Shown: positions 59,936 through 64,000 of the stretch, in pieces
Layout: each line of letters begins with the position of its first letter
How positions within the stretch are numbered: position 1 is the stretch's first letter
Source: Rhizobium sp. TH2
GTDB taxonomy: Bacteria > Pseudomonadota > Alphaproteobacteria > Rhizobiales > Rhizobiaceae
Assembly: GCF_024707525.1 (NCBI RefSeq)
Contig: NZ_CP062231.1
Coordinates: 2,108,001-2,172,000 of the forward strand
Length of the DNA: 64,000 nt
Direction of reading: 5' to 3'
Translations under genes and position numbers: made by a program
The notes under the pieces: generated by a model
Databases searched by the model: none
Seen by the model: only the letters and a program-made list of their open reading frames with translations
Told to the model about the DNA's origin: nothing

Positions 59936-60652
59936 TCAGTGATAACGGCGGATGAGCCCTACGAGCTTGCCCTGAACCTTCACGCGGTCCGGGCCAAAAA
60001 TGCGGGTTTCGTATGCGGGATTTGCCGCTTCGAGCGCGATCGAGGCGCCTTTCCGGCGAAAGCGCTTGAGGGTCGCTTCCTCGTCATCGACCAGCGCCAC
60101 GACGATATCGCCGGGACTTGCGGTCGAACCCGTGCGGATAACGACCGTGTCGCCGTCGAGGATACCAGCCTCGATCATCGAGTCGCCCTTGACCTCCAGC
60201 GCAAAATGATCACCGCTGCCGATCATGCCGGCGGGCACCGCGATCTCGTGCGTGTTGTTCTGGATCGCCGAGATGGGCACACCCGCCGCGATGCGGCCCA
60301 TGACTGGAATGGCCACGGAATCAAGCACGTCGTCGTTGGCGGGCCGGGGTTGTGGTGGCGCCTGCGGCTTGCCGAGCGAACCCTCGATGACGCTGGGGGA
60401 GAAGCCCCTGGCGGCCGGCTTCACGCTGGGCGAATAGGCCTCGGGCAGCTTGATCACCTCCAGCGCGCGGGCCCGGTTCGGCAGGCGGCGGATGAAGCCG
60501 CGCTCCTCCAGTGCCGTGATCAGACGGTGGATGCCGGATTTGGATGCGAGGTCGAGCGCATCCTTCATCTCGTCGAAGGATGGTGGAATGCCCGACTCCT
60601 TCATCCGCTCGTGAATGAAGAGAAGCAATTCCTGCTGTTTTCTGGTTAGCAT
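59936..60652 (-). CDS. lexA: LexA repressor
   Basis: A 238-residue protein: N-terminal winged helix ([17 protein letters not shown]), the Ala-Gly self-cleavage site in GRIAAGVPI, catalytic Ser in GDSMIEAG and Lys in EEATLKRF. It represses the SOS regulon and cleaves itself when RecA is activated. The ATG at 60652 gives the conserved start. An alphaproteobacterial SOS box lies 50 bp upstream, so it controls itself. Confidence 0.96.
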   Translation of the reverse strand: MLTRKQQELLLFIHERMKESGIPPSFDEMKDALDLASKSGIHRLITALEERGFIRRLPNRARALEVIKLPEAYSPSVKPAARGFSPSVIEGSLGKPQAPPQPRPANDDVLDSVAIPVMGRIAAGVPISAIQNNTHEIAVPAGMIGSGDHFALEVKGDSMIEAGILDGDTVVIRTGSTASPGDIVVALVDDEEATLKRFRRKGASIALEAANPAYETRIFGPDRVKVQGKLVGLIRRYH

Positions 60653-60701
60653 GTTCAAACCCCGGCAGAATCGTGAAACAAATCTGGAACAAACACTATA
60701 T

Positions 60702-60716
60702 GTTCCATTTATGTTC
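60702..60716. promoter_or_regulatory. SOS box (LexA operator)
   Basis: GTTC-CATTTAT-GTTC is a direct repeat matching the alphaproteobacterial LexA site GTTC-N7-GTTC. It lies 50 bp upstream of lexA. An overlapping GGAAC-N11-GTTCC inverted repeat spans 60686-60706. Confidence 0.88.
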
Positions 60717-60827
60717 TGCAAGGGCTTAATTTTTGCTTATATCTGCATGTGATCATGCGATTTTCGGCGGTGGGACCACAAAAAAAGCAATCTGGTATGA
60801 ACTGTGGCGCATCGCGCGCGGAAATCT

Positions 60828-61064
60828 TCAGGATTTGCCTGGCATTGCCGCACGCAATGTATCGTTGATGCGCTCCTGCCAGCCGGGACCTGCTTCCTGG
60901 AAATACGCCAGAACATCGCTGTCGATCTTGAGCGAAACCAGTTCCCTGGTGTTGGGCAAGGCCGGCCGCTCGACGGCAGGCGCTGCGGCCGCCTTTTTCG
61001 CTGGCTTGAACAATGCTTCAGCGGCATCCATGGCGCTGACGGGTCTGCGGGGTGTGTTGGCCAT
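60828..61064 (-). CDS. Orphan BrnA-like antitoxin
   Basis: A 78-residue protein with an Ala/Pro-rich N-terminus and a C-terminal ribbon-helix-helix-like part (VSLKIDSDVLAYFQEAGPGW, ERINDTLRAAM) like BrnA antitoxins. BrnT toxin genes normally stand just before brnA, but no toxin gene is visible on either side (LysR upstream, lexA downstream). It may be a solo regulator. Confidence 0.72.
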   Translation of the reverse strand: MANTPRRPVSAMDAAEALFKPAKKAAAAPAVERPALPNTRELVSLKIDSDVLAYFQEAGPGWQERINDTLRAAMPGKS

Positions 61065-61174
61065 GGTTTCACTTTCCGTTTATTGATTGCAGGATCTCGA
61101 CGATCATTTCCGATTAATTCTCTCCCGTCCACCGCATTCGATCACGCGCTATCTTCGGCGGATGCTCGTGGAGC

Positions 61175-62086
61175 TCACACCTTCTCCGGGTTGGCAAGCA
61201 CCGGATCGGCACGCAAGCGCTCGGAGGCGAAGTCCACGAATGCGCGGAGGCGGCCGGAGGCGGATCTGCCTTCGGCATGCACGATGTGGATGGGCACGGG
61301 TTCCTGTTCGAACTCGGCAAGCACGGTCCTGAGGCGGCCGGCCCTGACATGAGCGGCGACCTGATAGGACTGGAAGCGCGACAGTCCCCAACCGGCGATC
61401 GCCGCATCGATGACGGCGTCATTGGTGTTGCAGGTGAGGCGGGTCGAGATCGGCACACGAATCTTGGTTCCCTTGCCGAATTGCCACTCCGTGCCGCCGA
61501 AAATGCCGTCGCGGCCGATCAGCCGATGGGATGTCAGGTCCCGCGGAATTCTGGGTTCGCCGTGCCGGTCGAAATAGTCGGGCGATCCGCACACGACCTG
61601 CCGGATGAAGCCGACGCGTCGTGCGGTCAGGCCTGAGGAGGGCAGGTGGGCGATGCGGATGGCAACGTCTATACCCTCATCCACGAGATTGGTGACGCGG
61701 TCGAGCAGAAGGAACCGCACCTGCACGGCCGGATGGAGATCGAGGAAATCCAGCAGGATCGGCAGGACGTAGAGCCTGCCGAAAAGCACCGGCGCGGTGA
61801 TGGTAATCGCACCCGCCGGATTGCCGAAACTGCCCGCGGCATTGGCCTCGGCCTCGGCGATTTCAGCGAGGATCCGACGGCAATCGGCGACATAGCCTTC
61901 GCCGGCTGCGGTCAGCTTCACCGAGCGGGTGGTGCGAATCAGCAGGCGTGTGCCTATCTCGGCCTCGAGAGACGCAACCGCGCGGGTCACCGCTGGTGCG
62001 CTCAGATGCATCGCCTTGGCGGCGGCGGCGAAACCACCGGAATCGACCACTTCAGTGAAAATGCGCATTCCCTGCAAGCGGTCCAT
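61175..62086 (-). CDS. LysR-family transcriptional regulator
   Basis: A 303-residue protein with N-terminal helix-turn-helix (GGFAAAAKAMHLSAPAVTRA) and a LysR substrate domain. It is divergent from a glutathione S-transferase gene with 111 bp between, so it probably controls the pair downstream. The inducer is unknown. Confidence 0.93.
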   Translation of the reverse strand: MDRLQGMRIFTEVVDSGGFAAAAKAMHLSAPAVTRAVASLEAEIGTRLLIRTTRSVKLTAAGEGYVADCRRILAEIAEAEANAAGSFGNPAGAITITAPVLFGRLYVLPILLDFLDLHPAVQVRFLLLDRVTNLVDEGIDVAIRIAHLPSSGLTARRVGFIRQVVCGSPDYFDRHGEPRIPRDLTSHRLIGRDGIFGGTEWQFGKGTKIRVPISTRLTCNTNDAVIDAAIAGWGLSRFQSYQVAAHVRAGRLRTVLAEFEQEPVPIHIVHAEGRSASGRLRAFVDFASERLRADPVLANPEKV

Positions 62087-62197
62087 ATTTTGCTCTATTG
62101 TTATTTCGCCTGACGCAACAGTGTAGTTCCATGTTCGCCGATTATCAATTCAGTAAGAAACAATCATATTGAGCTTTCCCAATTATTGGAGGTCAAA

Positions 62198-62812
62198 ATG
62201 AAACTCTATAATTTCACGCTCTCGGGCCATTCGCATCGCGCCAGGCTGTTCCTCTCGCTGCTCGGCGTCGATTGCGAGATCATCGATGTCGATCTTGCAC
62301 AGCGTGCGCACAAATCGCCGGAGTTTTTGGCCCTGAACACACTCGGCCAGGTGCCGGTGCTGGAAGATGAGGGCGTGATCATCGCCGACTCCAATGCGAT
62401 CCTGGTCTATCTCGCCAAGAAATTCGGCCGTACGGATTGGCTGCCGGAAGATGCCCACAGCGCAGCCGAAGTGCAGCGCTGGCTTTCCGTGGCTGCCGGG
62501 CAGCTTGCCCATGGTCCGGCTCAGGCGCGGCTGATCACGGTGTTCAACGCGCCCTACAGGCCGGAAGAAGTTATTCCGCGCGCCCATGCCATACTTGACG
62601 TCCTCAACCAGGAGCTTGGGCAGCGCAAATGGATTGCGGGCGGCACCGCGCCCAGCATCGCGGATGTCGCTCTTTACAGCTATGTCGCCCGAGCACCGGA
62701 AGGCAATGTGGAATTGGGCGGCTATCAGCACATCCTCGCTTGGCTTGACAGGGTCGAAAACCTGCCGGGCTTCGTGGAATTTCCGCTTGCCTCGGCCGTT
62801 CGAGCCGCGTGA
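62198..62812 (+). CDS. Glutathione S-transferase
   Basis: A 204-residue protein with an N-terminal thioredoxin-like domain ([20 protein letters not shown], conserved cis-Pro in [10 protein letters not shown]) and a helical C-domain. It conjugates or reduces electrophiles with glutathione. The ATG at 62198 has a strong GGAGG. It precedes an FMN-binding oxidoreductase-like gene by 10 bp, as one operon under LysR control. Confidence 0.92.
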   Translation: MKLYNFTLSGHSHRARLFLSLLGVDCEIIDVDLAQRAHKSPEFLALNTLGQVPVLEDEGVIIADSNAILVYLAKKFGRTDWLPEDAHSAAEVQRWLSVAAGQLAHGPAQARLITVFNAPYRPEEVIPRAHAILDVLNQELGQRKWIAGGTAPSIADVALYSYVARAPEGNVELGGYQHILAWLDRVENLPGFVEFPLASAVRAA

Positions 62813-62822
62813 GGGCTTTACG

Positions 62823-63764
62823 ATGTTGCAAAATCTCAAAGTCGATAGTCCCTGGCATCCCGGTGAGGTCGCGCTGCAGGCTTCGCTCGGCGTTGCCGAA
62901 CGGCTGGCCGAGGTCGGCAGGCACGTCATCCGTGACCATCTCATCGAGCAGCATCAGCTGTTCTATCCGCTGCTGCCGATGGCTGTCCTGGCCTCCGTGG
63001 ACGCTGCCGGCGATGCCTGGGCGACTGTAAGAACAGGCTATCCTGGTTTCATGCAGGCGATCGATGATCGATATCTGCATCTCGATTTGAAGCGTGATCC
63101 TCGCGATCCCGCCGATGCGGGAATGGATGACGGAAGGGCAATAGGCATGCTGGGGATCGATCTCGGCACGCGCCGCCGCAACCGGCTCAACGGCGAGGTT
63201 GTTCACAGCGACACCGGCCTCAGCGTGCGCGTCGAGCAGAGCTTCGGCAACTGCCCGAAATATATCCAGCTGCGTGGCGCGTACTATGCCAGTGATCCTA
63301 CTTTGCCGTCCGAGGTGATTCCGGAGATGGCGGACTCGATGGGCGAGGATGCGCGAAGCTTGGTCCGGCGGGCGGATACGTTCTTCGTTGCCAGCTATGC
63401 CGATCTGGCCGATGGTCGTCGTCAGGTCGATGTCTCACATCGCGGCGGCCCGCCGGGCTTCGTCAGGATCGATGGCGATGTGCTTGTCATTCCCGACTAT
63501 GCCGGCAATCTGTTTTTCAACACGCTGGGCAATATAGCGGTCAATCCGCGCGTGGGCCTCACTTTCGTGGATTTCGAGAGCGGTGGTTTGCTGCAATTGA
63601 GCGGCGACGCCTTCATTATGGACCCGGTCGAGACGGCGCTGTTGCCCGGCGCGGAGCGGATGTGGCGCTTCACGCCACGAAAGGTCGTCTGGCGGCCCGG
63701 CGTGCTGGCATTGCGTTGGGATTTTCGCGAGTGGTCGCCGAGCCTGGCCAAGATCGTCGGATGA
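62823..63764 (+). CDS. FMN-binding pyridoxamine 5'-phosphate oxidase-like protein
   Basis: A 313-residue protein with a split-barrel flavin-binding fold (SHRGGPPGFVRIDGDVLVIP, NLFFNTLGNIAVNPR). It resembles flavin-nucleotide-binding proteins found next to glutathione S-transferases in stress operons. The start ATG at 62823 is 10 bp after the transferase stop. Its stop directly abuts that of the convergent transporter gene. Confidence 0.82.
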   Translation: MLQNLKVDSPWHPGEVALQASLGVAERLAEVGRHVIRDHLIEQHQLFYPLLPMAVLASVDAAGDAWATVRTGYPGFMQAIDDRYLHLDLKRDPRDPADAGMDDGRAIGMLGIDLGTRRRNRLNGEVVHSDTGLSVRVEQSFGNCPKYIQLRGAYYASDPTLPSEVIPEMADSMGEDARSLVRRADTFFVASYADLADGRRQVDVSHRGGPPGFVRIDGDVLVIPDYAGNLFFNTLGNIAVNPRVGLTFVDFESGGLLQLSGDAFIMDPVETALLPGAERMWRFTPRKVVWRPGVLALRWDFREWSPSLAKIVG

Positions 63765-64000
63765 TCAACGCAACACGAGCAGGCCCGAGCCGATGATCAC
63801 GACCGCGCCGATGACGGTGTAGATATCGATCGTTGCGCCGAAGACGAGATAGCCGATCAGGCTGCCCCAGAAGATCTGGCTATACTGGGACGGTGCGACC
63901 ACCGAAGCCGTTCCAAGCCTGAAGGCGCGAACAAGCAGGATGTTGGCGATGAACTGGCAGAAACCGCCCAGGGCGAAGACAAGGAAAGCATCGAGTGCCA
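63765..64000 (-). CDS. EamA/DMT-family transporter, C-terminal part (cut by window edge)
   Basis: The minus strand is open from the window end to TGA at 63765, encoding 78 residues with three hydrophobic helices (FLVFALGGFCQFIANILL, IFWGSLIGYLVFGA, VIGAVVIIGSGLLVLR). The SQYSQIFWG segment is typical of the last helices of EamA transporters. The N-terminal part lies beyond the window. Confidence 0.82.
   Translation of the reverse strand, partial: ALDAFLVFALGGFCQFIANILLVRAFRLGTASVVAPSQYSQIFWGSLIGYLVFGATIDIYTVIGAVVIIGSGLLVLR

Overview
The window is chromosomal DNA of an alphaproteobacterium of the order Hyphomicrobiales (Rhizobiales), most likely Rhizobiaceae or Phyllobacteriaceae. The signs are the ntrX/dat/hfq/hflX order, a complete aerobic cobFGHIJKLM cluster, the siroheme/DUF2849/sulfite reductase/DUF934/fpr block, an alphaproteobacterial porin, a LexA gene with a GTTC-N7-GTTC SOS box, and three mosaic palindromic repeats of the kind seen in rhizobia. 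No phage, CRISPR array or plasmid origin was seen.

Layout. 1-4011: end of ntrX, dat, hfq, hflX. 4157-6831: a membrane diguanylate cyclase, then mazG and a nucleoside deaminase on the other strand. 7104-12093: siroheme synthase, sulfite reductase and ferredoxin-NADP reductase, closed by a strong terminator. 12163-13728: a GntR regulator with twin operators and NAD kinase. 13898-21174: the corrin-ring genes cobF to cobM. cobK runs backwards inside the series and overlaps both neighbours, and cobG carries an in-frame palindromic repeat. 21389-23116: tiny acidic or membrane proteins, several of them very short. 23213-26850: tRNA-Thr, a secreted hydrolase-fold protein without catalytic residues, two secreted proteins and rlmB. 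27021-31511: tRNA-Tyr, tRNA-Gly, a secreted metalloprotease-like/RTX/NIDO protein, two small membrane proteins and tuf.

31672-35775 holds a 2OG-Fe(II) oxygenase, a sugar-nucleotide epimerase-like protein and a GGDEF-EAL protein. 35803-47485 is the most distinctive region. A ten-gene leftward operon encodes a polyamine-type ABC importer, a UGT-like glycosyltransferase, three paralogous cupins, an aldehyde dehydrogenase and a saccharopine-dehydrogenase-family reductase. It diverges from a double-headed GntR regulator and a second paralogous glycosyltransferase. Together they look like an uptake and conversion route for an amine-like compound in which glycosylation takes part; the substrate cannot be read from the sequence.

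47508-56069: HxlR regulator and quinone reductase pair, small secreted proteins, a CDGSH iron-sulfur gene split by a frameshift, an XRE regulator and CPA2 antiporter pair, a major porin and exonuclease III. 56090-64000: an IS3-type transposase remnant, a surface-sugar block (acyltransferase, fcl, gmd), lexA, an orphan BrnA-like antitoxin, a LysR regulator with a glutathione S-transferase and an FMN-binding protein, and the end of an EamA transporter cut by the window edge.
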